Shown here piece after piece: positions 53,460 to 62,897 of a stretch of DNA of 64,000 nt (positions are counted from its first letter, which is position 1; every line of letters starts with the position of its first letter). The stretch covers positions 186,001-250,000 of the forward strand of contig JAPSLM010000002.1 of NCBI GenBank assembly GCA_031180825.1. Direction: 5' to 3'. The notes below the pieces were generated by a model. The model did not search any database, was not told the DNA's origin, and saw nothing but the letters and a program-made list of their open reading frames with translations. Source of the DNA: Paenibacillus sp. (GTDB lineage Bacteria > Bacillota > Bacilli > Paenibacillales > NBRC-103111). Made by a program: the position numbers and the translations under genes.

Positions 53460-54416
53460 ATGGAGTCGCTTGGGGAACTTTTACGGGGCGGCCAAGGCCG
53501 TCAGTTGTTGCAGCAGGCGGAACAAAAGGTGCGGGAAATTACATCCGATCCGCTGATCGTCAAGCTGAGAGCCAAGCACCCGGAGCTTGACAGCCAGACG
53601 ATCAAGCTGAATCTGAACAAGCTGCACCAATATATTACGGAATACAACAATTGCAACAATTGCCCGGGGCTGGACCGGTGTCCGAACGATATGGAAGGTC
53701 ATTACACGATGCTCAACGTCGAGCCGGGGGACGATTGGACCCGGGTGTACGATCAGAAGGTCGCATGCAAGAAATTTATCGCCAAAGCGACGCTGGATGC
53801 GGTCCGCAGCCGGATTCGGAGCTTTTATGTGGACGAGCGGGCGTTGTCCCAAGGCTATTCCTCGATTGAAATTCTCACTAAAGACCCAGACAGGGAAGAT
53901 GCTGTCGAACAAGTGTTTGATTATATTTTCAGCATTCGCCAGCAGGGGCTTCAGCCCACGGGCTTGTATTTGGCCGGTAACTTTGGAACGGGCAAGACGT
54001 TTCTGATGTGCTATTTGCTCTATGAGCTGGCAAAAGAAGGCTACAGCGGGGCGATCGTGTACATGCCGGATTTTGCCGAGGATTTGAAAACGATGTTCCA
54101 GGATCCGTCTAAGCTTAAGGAAACGATCGATGTGCTGAAGGAGACGGACCTGCTCGTCTTCGACGATATCGGGGCGGAAAATTTGAATCCTTGGCTTCGC
54201 GACCATGTGATGGGAGCGATCCTGAACTACCGGATGAACCGCAAGCCGACGTTTTTCACGTCCAATCACGATTTGGACGCGCTGGAGAAGCACTTCAGCT
54301 TTACCAGCAAGGACGGGGACGAGGAATTCAAAGGACGGCGCATCATGGACCGGATTCGGCCGTTTGTCGACGTGGTCATGGTGAACGGATATAACAAACG
54401 GGGAGCGCGATCCTGA
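53460..54416 (+). CDS. dnaI: Helicase loader DnaI
   Basis: 318 residues. The N-terminal domain has a zinc site, C65-NN-C68-PGLDR-C74 with His81, which in DnaI masks the ATPase until it meets the replicative helicase. The C-terminal AAA+ domain has Walker A GNFGTGKTF and Walker B LLVFDDIGAEN, with the sensor segment FFTSNHDLDALE. It loads helicase onto single strands prepared by DnaD/DnaB. The start is set by GGGAGGTG before ATG 53460. A -10-like TATAAT is at 53416-53421. Confidence 0.94.
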   Translation: MESLGELLRGGQGRQLLQQAEQKVREITSDPLIVKLRAKHPELDSQTIKLNLNKLHQYITEYNNCNNCPGLDRCPNDMEGHYTMLNVEPGDDWTRVYDQKVACKKFIAKATLDAVRSRIRSFYVDERALSQGYSSIEILTKDPDREDAVEQVFDYIFSIRQQGLQPTGLYLAGNFGTGKTFLMCYLLYELAKEGYSGAIVYMPDFAEDLKTMFQDPSKLKETIDVLKETDLLVFDDIGAENLNPWLRDHVMGAILNYRMNRKPTFFTSNHDLDALEKHFSFTSKDGDEEFKGRRIMDRIRPFVDVVMVNGYNKRGARS

Positions 54417-54475
54417 AAAAGACCAAGGCTGCTCGCGTAAATGCTTTAAAAAAAATAGGAAATGGTAACACGAGG

Positions 54476-54514
54476 AGGACGTAGCCCAAGCGAAGCGCGG
54501 GACGTCCTTTTTTT
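54476..54514 (+). terminator. Terminator after dnaI
   Basis: AGGACGT (54476-54482) pairs with ACGTCCT (54502-54508) plus an inner CCC/GGG, followed by seven Ts. Confidence 0.82.
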
Positions 54515-54547
54515 ATTGAACTAGCGAGCTAAAGGAGGCCCATAGGT

Positions 54548-55576
54548 ATGAAATCTCATCCCTCTGACCACATTAAAATTCCGTCAGGATTTTGGGCAGC
54601 ACTGCGTCAACTAGGGATTGACGCTCGCGACGTAGCTCGCAAAGCACGACTGCCGCTCAGCATGATTACGGAACCAGTAGTTACCACCGCCCAATATTTT
54701 GCGATCTGGCAGGCTTATTCCGATCTCATTGGTGACACGGCCAAAGGAATTATCAAGCTTGCGACCGTTTTTGAAACAGCGAAGTACCCACCGCCCGTCT
54801 TAGCGACTTACCACGCTCGTGACTACCGCGACGCTTTAAACCGAATGGCCCGGTACAAGCGACTGTGCCCTCCTGAAAGCTTACGTATCACCGAGGAGGG
54901 CGAGCATTGTACGATCGAACTGGAATGGCTGTATAGCGAGCAATCCGGTCCGCCGATGCTGGTTGGGATCACGCTGGCCTATCTTCTGGAGCTTGGGCGG
55001 CGGGGCACAGGTCAACCATTGACGGCGCGGTTCGTCGAATTTTCGCACTCAATGGGCGATGAACGGGCCCTTGAAGCTTACTTCGGCTGCCGTATCCGGA
55101 TTGGTGCAAAATGTAACCGGTTGACGCTGCATCGAAGAGATCTGGACCACCCCTTTGTTTCGTACAACGAAGAGTTGCTGGAGATCCTGACTCCCGTTCT
55201 GGACCGATCGTTGGATGAACAGCAGCGAAGCCGCTCAATTGCCGAGACGGTCAAATGGATCTTGAAACGCAGCCTCACAGGAGGGCGCCCCGACATACAG
55301 GCTGTCGCGAAGGAATTGGGTATGAGCGACCGTACCTTGCAGCGCCGACTTACCGAAGAAAACACGAGCTTCAAGCATCTGTTGACACAAGCTAGGCATG
55401 AGCAGGCACTCGCGTACTTGGCGGACCCCTCGCTTGATATTAAAGAAGTAGCTTTCTTGCTTGGATATGAAGACCAGAACTCGTTGTACCGCGCTTTCCG
55501 CCTTTGGGAAGGTGATACTCCTTCAAATTGGCGTACGGAACATTTGGGTACAAAACAGCGAGCTGCTATTTACTGA
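54548..55576 (+). CDS. AraC-family regulator with arabinose-binding-like N-domain (OruR type)
   Basis: 342 residues. Residues 1-200 form the PF12625 sensor domain (GFWAALRQLGIDARDVARKARLPLSMI at the start). The C-terminal 95 residues hold two AraC HTH units: PDIQAVAKELGMSDRTLQRRLTEENTSFKHLL and IKEVAFLLGYEDQNSLYRAFRLWEGDTPSNWR. AAAGGAGGCC precedes the ATG. It is followed by the SDR gene at 55708 on the same strand, which it may regulate. It is less GC-rich than dnaI. Confidence 0.9.
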   Translation: MKSHPSDHIKIPSGFWAALRQLGIDARDVARKARLPLSMITEPVVTTAQYFAIWQAYSDLIGDTAKGIIKLATVFETAKYPPPVLATYHARDYRDALNRMARYKRLCPPESLRITEEGEHCTIELEWLYSEQSGPPMLVGITLAYLLELGRRGTGQPLTARFVEFSHSMGDERALEAYFGCRIRIGAKCNRLTLHRRDLDHPFVSYNEELLEILTPVLDRSLDEQQRSRSIAETVKWILKRSLTGGRPDIQAVAKELGMSDRTLQRRLTEENTSFKHLLTQARHEQALAYLADPSLDIKEVAFLLGYEDQNSLYRAFRLWEGDTPSNWRTEHLGTKQRAAIY

Positions 55577-55707
55577 GTTTCATCATTTGGCGGGTTAAAC
55601 AAGAACATTGGCGCCATATGCTAGTTACCGAATAATCCGGATAAGGTAATATAATCGCTATCGGAGCAAAAGACTGTTTTAAAAATGACACTAAGGAGAT
55701 ATGGATT

Positions 55708-56502
55708 ATGGATATGGGCTTAAACAACAAAACAGCTTTAGTTACGGGATCAACGAAAGGTATAGGTAAAGCTATTGCCATTGAACTTGCCAAAGAAGGT
55801 GTTAATGTACTAATTAATGGACGAAATTATGAAGAAGTAGTACGAACCGTAAATGAAATCAAGTCGGATTACCCGGCTACTTCTCCTCAAAACGCTGCAG
55901 CCGATCTTGTCGAAATTGAGCAAAAAGAAGCTTTATTTGAAAAATACCCGAATATTGATATTTTAGTTAACAATATGGGAATTTATGCAATGATGCAATA
56001 TGAGGACGTTGACGATGAAATATGGGAAAAATATTTCCGTACCAATGTTCTTGCCGCCAATGGATTATGTAAATTTTACTTACCTAAAATGTTGAAAAAT
56101 GATTACGGCCGCATAATCTTTATTGCGAGTGAGGAAGCAATTATGCCTTCAGGACAAATGCCTCAGTATTGTATGACAAAATCAATGCTATTATCATTGT
56201 CAAAAAGCTTATCGAAATTAACTATAGGAACAGAAGTTACAGTCAATACGATCATGCCAGGACCGACACTCTCTGAAAATGTGCATCAAATCATTGATAG
56301 TATGTATCCTAATGAAGATATGACTTTTTCGGAAAAAGAGAAAGAATTTATGGCTACAAACCTGCCTCAATCTGAAATGCAGCGATTTATCAAACCTATT
56401 GAAATAGGCAGACTAACTACATTTGTGTGCAGTCCTGATGCATCCGCATTTAAAGGTTCTCCAATCCGTATGGATGGGGGAATGGTACCGACTATTTTTT
56501 AA
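55708..56502 (+). CDS. SDR-family oxidoreductase (AT-rich)
   Basis: 264 residues. TGSTKGIGK is the cofactor-binding loop, NNMG follows the central strand, and the active-site pair is Tyr-Lys in QYCMTKSM; the catalytic Ser is in IFIASEEAI. A typical classical SDR of the FabG/Gno kind. The gene is far more AT-rich than its neighbours, so it is probably acquired, perhaps together with the AraC regulator in front. AAGGAGATAT precedes the ATG. Confidence 0.88.
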   Translation: MDMGLNNKTALVTGSTKGIGKAIAIELAKEGVNVLINGRNYEEVVRTVNEIKSDYPATSPQNAAADLVEIEQKEALFEKYPNIDILVNNMGIYAMMQYEDVDDEIWEKYFRTNVLAANGLCKFYLPKMLKNDYGRIIFIASEEAIMPSGQMPQYCMTKSMLLSLSKSLSKLTIGTEVTVNTIMPGPTLSENVHQIIDSMYPNEDMTFSEKEKEFMATNLPQSEMQRFIKPIEIGRLTTFVCSPDASAFKGSPIRMDGGMVPTIF

Positions 56503-56554
56503 TATTTTCGATTTAAGGGGGAATCAAAAAGTTTGATCTGCCGCCCGTATTTGG

Positions 56555-56583
56555 TTGCACAATCCAATTGACATTGTTATACT
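56555..56583 (+). promoter_or_regulatory. Promoter of the SDR leader
   Basis: TTGCAC (56555-56560), 17-base spacer, TATACT (56578-56583). The expected transcription start is near 56590, giving a leader of about 300 bases before the SDR ATG at 56892. Confidence 0.65.
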
Positions 56584-56614
56584 ACCCTTATCTGAAATAA
56601 ACGGAGGGTTATGT

Positions 56615-56635
56615 GTGATTGATTCTTCCCGATAA
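56615..56635 (+). CDS. Six-codon upstream ORF in the SDR leader
   Basis: GTG-ATT-GAT-TCT-TCC-CGA-TAA (peptide MIDSSR), with GGAGGG six bases upstream. An overlapping ATG at 56611 (three codons) is too close to the site. It sits at the very start of the leader, as attenuation peptides do. Coding status is inferred from the ribosome binding site alone. Confidence 0.5.
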   Translation: MIDSSR

Positions 56636-56674
56636 GCCAACAATGCATCTTGCATTCATTTGTGCTTTATTCAA

Positions 56675-56875
56675 CTCTGCCGCAGCAGAGTAATCGGGAT
56701 GAGTCTGTCCATATGCTGTCTTGTTCATATAATAGTGTAAGCATAGCAGGGGATCTTCATTATTTTTCCGGAGAAGCTTCTTTTGCGCTGCTACTGACTT
56801 GGACTCGTATGGTAAAATTCATATTCGATTACGGTTTGCACAGGCAGAGACATTGTCTGTGTTTTTTATTTTTTT
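56675..56875 (+). promoter_or_regulatory. Candidate transcription attenuator upstream of SDR
   Basis: Terminator: CACAGGCA (56839-56846) pairs with TGTCTGTG (56854-56861), then TTTTTTATTTTTTT, ending 16 bases before the SDR ATG. Upstream, CTCTGCC (56675-56681) can pair with GGCAGAG (56843-56849) inside the terminator's 5' arm, or instead form a local hairpin with GCAGAG (56685-56690). These are mutually exclusive pairings of the kind used in attenuators. Confidence 0.55.
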
Positions 56876-56891
56876 ATGAGGGGTAATCTCC

Positions 56892-57797
56892 ATGACATTA
56901 CAAAATTCCGATAAGTTCTTGAATAGCAATACTGGAAAAAGGCGTGTGTGGTTTATTACAGGGGCAAGCAAGGGGCTTGGTTATGCTTTCGCCGGTGCCG
57001 CTTTAGAAGCAGGGGATCAAGTTGTGGCCGTCGCCAGAACCATTGGCAAATTAGAAAAGCTGAAAGAGCAATACGAAGACTCACTGCTGTTTTTGAATCT
57101 CGATATAAGGGATCGAGAAGCTGTTTTCGCAACGGTTAAAGCGGCAGCAGAACATTTTGGACAGCTTGATATTGTTGTGAATAACGCAGGCATTATGACT
57201 TTAAGCATGGTCGAAGAAGTGAGCGAAACCGATGCAAGAGATTTGATGGAAACGAATTTCTTCGGCGCTCTTTGGGTATGTCAGGCGGTATTTCCTTACC
57301 TGCGTCAACAGAGGGCGGGGCACTTGATTCAGATTTCCAGTATTGGAGGAGTGATCTCGGGTCCGATGTCCGGTCTATACAGTGCAAGCAAATTTGCGCT
57401 AGAAGGGTTGAGTGAAGCCCTGGCACAAGAAGCCGCCCACTTTGGGGTGAAACTCACGATCGTAGAACCAGGCGGATACTGGACAGATTTGTATACAACG
57501 ATGCGTTACAGCCGTCCATTGGATGCCTATGCATCCCTTAGGGAAGAATTGGCTAAGCAGTATGCGGAAGGCTCGATAGCTAGCGATCCCGTCTTAGCTG
57601 CCGAGGCTCTTATGAAGGTGGTGGAAAGCGAGAATCCTCCTTTAAGACTTATCTTGGGGAGTGTGGTCTACGACTTCGCCAGGAACGCCTATAAAGAACG
57701 CTTGAAAACATGGGAAGATTGGGAAGCTGTGAGCAGGTCGGCTGAAAAGGGCATTCCCGCACCGGAAGGATATGGAGTGGCTGAAAGCAACGAGTGA
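56892..57797 (+). CDS. SDR-family oxidoreductase behind an attenuator-like leader
   Basis: 301 residues. TGASKGLGYAFAGAAL is the cofactor loop, NNAGIMT follows the central strand, the catalytic Ser is in IQISSIGG and the Tyr-Lys pair in LYSASKFALE. Typical of the larger 'classical' SDRs (about 270-300 residues) that reduce keto groups on small metabolites or xenobiotics. AGGGGTAA precedes the ATG. The leader carries a uORF and a terminator, so expression is probably conditional. Confidence 0.9.
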   Translation: MTLQNSDKFLNSNTGKRRVWFITGASKGLGYAFAGAALEAGDQVVAVARTIGKLEKLKEQYEDSLLFLNLDIRDREAVFATVKAAAEHFGQLDIVVNNAGIMTLSMVEEVSETDARDLMETNFFGALWVCQAVFPYLRQQRAGHLIQISSIGGVISGPMSGLYSASKFALEGLSEALAQEAAHFGVKLTIVEPGGYWTDLYTTMRYSRPLDAYASLREELAKQYAEGSIASDPVLAAEALMKVVESENPPLRLILGSVVYDFARNAYKERLKTWEDWEAVSRSAEKGIPAPEGYGVAESNE

Positions 57798-57948
57798 TTC
57801 ATTGCGCGAACAGTATTATCGGAGACTATGGACAATGCTCGAAACAAAGGGATCCGTCGGGCGGATTGCCGCCGAGTCTGATGTGACAGAGTAGTTCGTT
57901 ATCCGGGTTGGGCTGATGACGATGGCTTATCTCCGATCCAATGCACAA

Positions 57949-57993
57949 AAAAGCCTCTGCCGCCCTCCGGTAGGAGATCAAGCAGAGGCTTTT
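57949..57993. terminator. Terminator between SDR and YqzM-like genes
   Basis: AAAAGCCTCTGC (57949-57960) pairs with GCAGAGGCTTTT (57982-57993), a 12-bp perfect stem serving convergent genes. Confidence 0.85.
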
Positions 57994-58011
57994 CGCAACG
58001 GCGAGCCATTG

Positions 58012-58161
58012 TTACTTCATCATAATCGAAGCCGCTGTCGCGATGATGCCGATCACGAGCAGGATGGCGAAGAAGACGCCGAAGCCCGTAGCAACGTCGA
58101 TAAAGTCATTCCGTTGTTCTTCGTACACGTGCAGTTCGGGATTTCTTGTCGAGTCGTTCAT
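58012..58161 (-). CDS. YqzM-like small membrane protein
   Basis: 49 residues, start ATG at 58161 behind AAGGAGGAA. A short polar N-terminus (NDSTRNPELHVYEEQRNDF) is followed by one membrane segment (VATGFGVFFAILLVIGIIAT) and a two-Met end. The shape and the RND-x-x-D start of the segment match the YqzM family of Bacillales, which has no assigned role. It is short enough to be missed by length cut-offs. Confidence 0.68.
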   Translation of the reverse strand: MNDSTRNPELHVYEEQRNDFIDVATGFGVFFAILLVIGIIATAASIMMK

Positions 58162-58309
58162 ACAAGGTTCCTCCTTAGGGTTGTGCCGGGCAAAGCCGCC
58201 GGACGATACAGCTTAGGCAGCTTAGCGATACTCATATACGGTTAGTATACCCAAAGTCGCCTTCCATTGTAAAGGATGCAAAGTGACAATTGTGCAAACT
58301 TTGGTTCGG

Positions 58310-58337
58310 TTGAAAAAGGCTCTCGTTGTGGTATACT
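58310..58337 (+). promoter_or_regulatory. trxA promoter
   Basis: TTGAAA (58310-58315), 16-base spacer, TATACT (58332-58337); 41 bases before the trxA ATG. Confidence 0.7.
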
Positions 58338-58378
58338 TTACATGTTGACATTATTTCCGCAAAAGGAGAAATTGAATC

Positions 58379-58696
58379 ATGGCTATCGTTAATGTGTCTG
58401 ACCAATCTTTCTCAACTGAAGTAGAAGGATCCGGTACGGTTCTCGTAGACTTCTGGGCTCCTTGGTGTGGACCTTGCAAAATGATCGCTCCCGTCCTGGA
58501 GGAGCTGGATAAAGAAATCGGCGAAAGCGTGAAAATCGCGAAAGTGAACGTGGACGACAACCCGGAGTCCGCTTCCCGTTTCGGCGTAATGAGCATTCCG
58601 ACGCTGATCGTGTTCAAAGACGGCCAGCCGGTCGATAAAATCGTCGGCTTCCAGTCCAAAGATGCGCTGAAAAACGTATTGAGCCGCCATCAATAA
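58379..58696 (+). CDS. trxA: Thioredoxin TrxA
   Basis: 105 residues. The active site WCGPC (Cys30, Cys33) lies in FWAPWCGPCKM, and the cis-Pro in MSIPTLIVF. It is the general protein-disulphide reductant. AAAGGAGAAA precedes the ATG. The order trxA-uvrC is the same as in Bacillus. A strong terminator follows. Confidence 0.97.
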   Translation: MAIVNVSDQSFSTEVEGSGTVLVDFWAPWCGPCKMIAPVLEELDKEIGESVKIAKVNVDDNPESASRFGVMSIPTLIVFKDGQPVDKIVGFQSKDALKNVLSRHQ

Positions 58697-58721
58697 TTTG
58701 GCAGCCTGCGAATCGCGTGAG

Positions 58722-58766
58722 AAAAAGCTCTTTTTCTGCTATGCTGGAAAAAGAGCTTTTTGCCGT
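58722..58766 (+). terminator. Terminator after trxA
   Basis: AAAAAGCTCTTTTTC (58722-58736) pairs with GAAAAAGAGCTTTTT (58747-58761), a 15-bp perfect stem. Confidence 0.85.
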
Positions 58767-58786
58767 TGGGAAAGGGGAGATACTCG

Positions 58787-60856
58787 TTGACGGAATATGC
58801 AGGGGAACCGGATCGTCAGGACCGGAAAAAAATATTGGAAGCGATCAAAAACAAGCTGTCGCTCGTCCCGGAGCAGCCCGGCTGCTACCTGATGAAGAAC
58901 CGGGAAGGCACGATCATCTACGTCGGCAAAGCCAAGGTGCTGCGCAACCGGCTGCGGTCTTATTTTACCGGGAGCCATACGATCAAAACGCAGCTGCTCG
59001 TAAACGATATTGTCGATTTCGAGTATATTGTGACGGCCAATAACATGGAAGCGCTCATTCTGGAGTGCAATCTGATCAAAAAATATTATCCGCGATATAA
59101 CGTTCTGCTGAAGGACGACAAGTCGTTTCCATACATCAAAATTACGAACGAGAAGCATCCCCGGCTGGAAGTGACGCGCCGGGTGCTGAAGGATAAGGCC
59201 AAGTATTTCGGCCCTTATCCGAACCCGTACGCCGCGGGGGCGACGAAGAAGCTGCTCGACCGGCTGTACCCGCTCCGCAAATGCAAGACGCTCCCGGACC
59301 GCGTATGCCTGTATTATCATCTCGGCCAGTGCATCGCGCCCTGCGAGTACGAGGTCGAGCAGGAAACGTACGACAAGATGGTGCACGAAATCAGCCGGTT
59401 TCTCGGCGGCGGGCATAACGAGATCAAGCAGGAGCTTACCCGCAAAATGCACGAAGCGGCGGAAGAGCTGAACTTCGAACGGGCGAAGGAGCTGCGGGAC
59501 CAGATTCAGCATATCGATACGGTTATGGAAAAGCAGAAGATTACGACGACGGACACCGTGGATCGCGACGTCTTCGGCTTCGCCGTGGACAAGGGCTGGA
59601 TGTGCGTACAGATCCTCTATATGCGCCAAGGCAAGCTGATCGAGCGCCATGCGTCGTCTTTTCCCTATTACGGCGAAGCGTATGACGATTTCCTGACGTT
59701 CGTAACGCAATATTACAGCGAGAACCCGGCGCTGCCGAAGGAAGTGTTCCTCCCGGCATGGACGGAAGGGCAGCAGATTGCTCCAAGCTTGGAAGCGGCA
59801 GCCGCCGTCGAGGCATCGGCGATGGAAGACAGGGCGGCGCAAGCGGGGTTGGTGGCCGAAGCCGGAACGACGTATTCCGCAGACGACGATTCGGAGCACG
59901 GCGATGATCCGGCGGAAGCGGACGATCCGGCGGGATCGGGGTCCAAGTCCGACGTGAAGGAAGCGCTGGAAAGCTGGCTCAAGGTCAAAGTGCATATTCC
60001 GCGGCGCGGACTCAAGAAAAATATGGTCGATATGGCATGCGACAACGCCCGGGTATCGCTGGAAGAAAAATTCCGTCTGATCGAGCGCGACGCGGACCGG
60101 ACGGTCAAAGCGGTCGAAAACCTGGGACAATGGCTTGGCATCGGAACGGTGCACCGGATCGAGGCGTTCGACAACTCGAATATCCAAGGGTCGGACCCCG
60201 TATCCGCGATGGTCGTATTTACGAACGGCAAGCCGGACCGCAAGGAGTATCGAAAGTACAAAATCCGAACCGTTCAAGGTCCGGACGATTACGAAACGAT
60301 GCGGGAAGTGGTGCGCCGCCGGTATGAGCGGGTGCTCAAGGAAGGGCTGCAGATGCCCGACCTGATCGTCATCGACGGCGGGCGCGGTCATATGTCCGCG
60401 GCGATCGACGTGCTGGAGAACGAGCTCGGGCTGTACATCCCCGTCTGCGGTCTGGTCAAGGACGCGAAGCACAAAACCGCCCAGCTGCTGATCGGCGATC
60501 CGGCCGAAGTGGTCCCGGTACCGCGCGACAGCCAGGAGTTTTATTTGCTCCAGCGCATTCAGGACGAGGTGCACCGCTTCGCGATCACCTTCCACCGGGA
60601 AACCCGCGCCAAATCGATGACCGTCTCGCAGCTCGATGCGATTCCGGGAATTGGGGAGAAGCGGCGCAAGGCGCTGCTCAAGCATTTTGGCTCGCTCAAA
60701 AAAATAAAAGAGGCCGAAGTCGCAGACTTCAAGCCTCTGGGAATCGGTGAGAAGCTGGCGGGCCAAATTTTGTCGGCGTTAAACGGCCGGAATCCGGACG
60801 CGTCTCCGGAAGCGGGGGAGAGTCCGGAAGAGATGCAGCAGGCGGACGCCGATTAA
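58787..60856 (+). CDS. uvrC: Excinuclease ABC subunit C (UvrC)
   Basis: 689 residues from TTG at 58787 (AAAGGGGAG upstream). GIY-YIG nuclease at residues 30-110 ([24 protein letters not shown]), UVR coil at about 210-245, the C-terminal endonuclease (RNase H-like) region with [18 protein letters not shown] and [13 protein letters not shown], and helix-hairpin-helix pairs near 635 ([21 protein letters not shown]). It makes both incisions in nucleotide excision repair. A low-complexity acidic insertion of about 55 residues (333-388) makes it longer than the usual 590-620. Its last 128 bases overlap the CPBP gene on the other strand. Confidence 0.96.
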   Translation: MTEYAGEPDRQDRKKILEAIKNKLSLVPEQPGCYLMKNREGTIIYVGKAKVLRNRLRSYFTGSHTIKTQLLVNDIVDFEYIVTANNMEALILECNLIKKYYPRYNVLLKDDKSFPYIKITNEKHPRLEVTRRVLKDKAKYFGPYPNPYAAGATKKLLDRLYPLRKCKTLPDRVCLYYHLGQCIAPCEYEVEQETYDKMVHEISRFLGGGHNEIKQELTRKMHEAAEELNFERAKELRDQIQHIDTVMEKQKITTTDTVDRDVFGFAVDKGWMCVQILYMRQGKLIERHASSFPYYGEAYDDFLTFVTQYYSENPALPKEVFLPAWTEGQQIAPSLEAAAAVEASAMEDRAAQAGLVAEAGTTYSADDDSEHGDDPAEADDPAGSGSKSDVKEALESWLKVKVHIPRRGLKKNMVDMACDNARVSLEEKFRLIERDADRTVKAVENLGQWLGIGTVHRIEAFDNSNIQGSDPVSAMVVFTNGKPDRKEYRKYKIRTVQGPDDYETMREVVRRRYERVLKEGLQMPDLIVIDGGRGHMSAAIDVLENELGLYIPVCGLVKDAKHKTAQLLIGDPAEVVPVPRDSQEFYLLQRIQDEVHRFAITFHRETRAKSMTVSQLDAIPGIGEKRRKALLKHFGSLKKIKEAEVADFKPLGIGEKLAGQILSALNGRNPDASPEAGESPEEMQQADAD

Positions 60857-62453
60857 ACAGGCCGTGAAGCCATGCAACGATCCATCCGACCGCTGCGGGA
60901 ACCAGGAGATAGAGCGCTCCGAGGACAACCTGCAGCGGCTCTCCCGTATACATAAGCGACAGTCCCATGAGGATGCTGTCCATAGCGGCGTGGGCGAACA
61001 TGGCGGTCAGGAAGCCGTATCGCAGAAACGCCCATCCGAAAATAAGGCCGAGCACCGTTACCTCGATCAGCCGCGTGTATACCGGATAGATCGGGTACTG
61101 CGTATGGCTCATAGCCCAGATGATGCTGGGCAGCAGCAAGGCCAGCACCCGGCTGCGGGTCAGTCTGAGCACAAGCGCAATCCCGAGCAGCCGGTAGACG
61201 GCTTCCTCCGAAATGGCGGCAGCCCACGCCATTAATGGAAATAAACCCGGTACGCGCATGTTGTAAATAGAGTCCGCCGGTTCGCTAACCGCCCATACGT
61301 CGAATGCTTCCGAGGCGATAAAGAGCATCACTTGCTGCACGCCAAGAATGAACAGGCAGATCAAGTAGCCGCGTACCATAGCCGTTCTCGTCTCGCTTCC
61401 GAATTGCGGATCGCGCCATACCGGCCACGCATGCCAGCCCCGGTTCAGCCAAAGCTGCCGTCCGGCCAGGAAGGACAGGTAAGTCGAGACGGCCATCAGC
61501 GTGATGAAAATATTCATAATGATCAAATAGATGGCGGCCTCCGGTTCCGAGGGGCCGCTTCCGTGCATCGTGCGGAAAGCCGGCAGCATATTGAAGTTGT
61601 TCGTCAGGTAGATCGCCAAAAACAGCATCGTCAGCACCGCGCCGCGTCCGAAGCGGACTTCCCTCCAATAACGGATGATGACAATCAGAGCGGCAAACGT
61701 CATCATCAAGGACGCCCCCATACTGATTCTGGTCATCAAGGCCGACCGCTCGTCCTGGGCCTGCTGCCAAGCGATAAAGCTGTCCGGAGCCGGAAAAGCC
61801 GGTTTAAAAGATACGACCTGCCCGTCGGCCACGCCGATCCTCAGCTCCAGCTTCGCCTCGCCGATCCGTTCCGTATTGCTTACGTAGACGAGAGCTCCGC
61901 CGCGGTCCTTGCCCGTTTCGCCGGATAACATAAACTGCTCCGGCGCATAGCCCGCCTCCCGGATGGTTTGCTCGGCCAATCGGATGGGATCGGCTTCGGC
62001 CGAGCTTACCGTGTCGCTTTTTGCAACCGGAGATTTGCTTCGCTCCCAACTGAAGATTTGCAGCGTTTTGTAATTGACGGCGATATAATAGGTCGATCCA
62101 TTCCGCTTGTCGTTGATCTCGACCTCGTAATACTCCAGCGGAAGTTTGTCGCCGTAACGCTTCGCATATTCGTCGTCCAGGCGTTCTTTTTGCAAATAGC
62201 CGCTAATCGTTGTGTACGCTTGATACAGCACGTTCGTCTGAGACTCCGGAGACAGCTTAAACCTGTTGCGCGCAAAGTCGGCCGCCGCCGTGGCGGCTTG
62301 CTGCTTGGACACTTCCGGGTTGTTGGTTGGAGCTGGGGCCGCCCGCTCCGCATCTTGAAAAAAAGGCGAGACGATCATGACGCCAAAGTACAGCAGCAAT
62401 CCGACGACGGCAAGCAGCGGAAGGGGAGTTGCGGAATATAATCGTTTCAGCAT
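60729..62453 (-). CDS. CPBP intramembrane protease with extracytoplasmic PepSY-like region
   Basis: 574 residues. One N-terminal membrane segment (residues 13-31) is followed by an extracytoplasmic region of about 200 residues with strand-rich [23 protein letters not shown], then a helical bundle with the CPBP/Abi motifs EEAVYR (Glu416, Glu417, Arg421), SHTQY (His450) and FAHAAMD (His488). CPBP proteins include CAAX-type proteases. The C-terminal Pro-rich tail from about residue 535 is encoded antisense to the end of uvrC. AAGGAGC precedes the ATG. Substrate unknown. Confidence 0.85.
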   Translation of the reverse strand: MLKRLYSATPLPLLAVVGLLLYFGVMIVSPFFQDAERAAPAPTNNPEVSKQQAATAAADFARNRFKLSPESQTNVLYQAYTTISGYLQKERLDDEYAKRYGDKLPLEYYEVEINDKRNGSTYYIAVNYKTLQIFSWERSKSPVAKSDTVSSAEADPIRLAEQTIREAGYAPEQFMLSGETGKDRGGALVYVSNTERIGEAKLELRIGVADGQVVSFKPAFPAPDSFIAWQQAQDERSALMTRISMGASLMMTFAALIVIIRYWREVRFGRGAVLTMLFLAIYLTNNFNMLPAFRTMHGSGPSEPEAAIYLIIMNIFITLMAVSTYLSFLAGRQLWLNRGWHAWPVWRDPQFGSETRTAMVRGYLICLFILGVQQVMLFIASEAFDVWAVSEPADSIYNMRVPGLFPLMAWAAAISEEAVYRLLGIALVLRLTRSRVLALLLPSIIWAMSHTQYPIYPVYTRLIEVTVLGLIFGWAFLRYGFLTAMFAHAAMDSILMGLSLMYTGEPLQVVLGALYLLVPAAVGWIVAWLHGLFNRRPPAASLPDSPPLPETRPDSGRLTPTKFGPPASHRFPEA

Positions 62454-62642
62454 AAGAGCTCCTTATCGGATCCGGAATAATAACAGTATATTCTTCTAAA
62501 TTAGCATACATGCTCCGGGGAAATCCATCGATATCGCGAGCATGTCAGGGGAAAAACGCGAAAAGCGAAGCGACATAGGTGTAAGAACGCTTACATCTGA
62601 CCAAAGGTTATGATTCTCGTGCCATTTCCGTCAAAAACAGCT

Positions 62643-62671
62643 TTGTACTTCCGGGCAAACGGGATTATAAT
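62643..62671 (+). promoter_or_regulatory. Promoter of the riboswitch-ktrB transcript
   Basis: TTGTAC (62643-62648), 17-base spacer, TATAAT (62666-62671), about 15-20 bases upstream of the riboswitch. The interval 62454-62642 shows no gene. Confidence 0.65.
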
Positions 62672-62693
62672 TCAATTCATATCAATTGAATAA

Positions 62694-62817
62694 AAAGCCG
62701 AATTTCTTTACGAAAACGGGGGAACCATGATTTTAGGGGTGAATTCCGCAAGTCCTTGGCGGGCTTGTAGATAGGGTGCCTGTAAACCCGAATCCGTCAG
62801 CTAACCTCGTAGGCTTT
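62694..62817 (+). promoter_or_regulatory. ydaO/yuaA-type (c-di-AMP) riboswitch
   Basis: The leader shows the conserved ydaO core: GGGGTGAATTC, later ATAGGGT, and CCCGAATCCGTCAGCTAACC followed by CTCGTAGGC. A closing stem pairs AAAGCC (62694-62699) with GGCTTT (62812-62817). ydaO riboswitches bind cyclic di-AMP and turn off downstream expression; here the gene encodes a potassium channel subunit, a classic target, since c-di-AMP limits K+ uptake. A terminator follows at 62840. Confidence 0.88.
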
Positions 62818-62839
62818 CTTTGCAGGAACCTTTAAACAC

Positions 62840-62866
62840 GACACTAGGGTTTCCAGTGTCTTTTTT
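62840..62866 (+). terminator. Riboswitch expression-platform terminator
   Basis: GACACT (62840-62845) pairs with AGTGTC (62855-62860), followed by six Ts. It lies between the aptamer and the ktrB start, so ligand binding probably promotes termination. Confidence 0.75.
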
Positions 62867-62897
62867 ATTGCCTGAAACCTGTTAACAGAGGTGTACG

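Noticed and set aside
56650..56886. 78-codon frame spanning the SDR leader
   Set aside because: It starts without a ribosome binding site and runs through the hairpins and terminator; better explained as leader RNA, though a leader peptide cannot be fully excluded.
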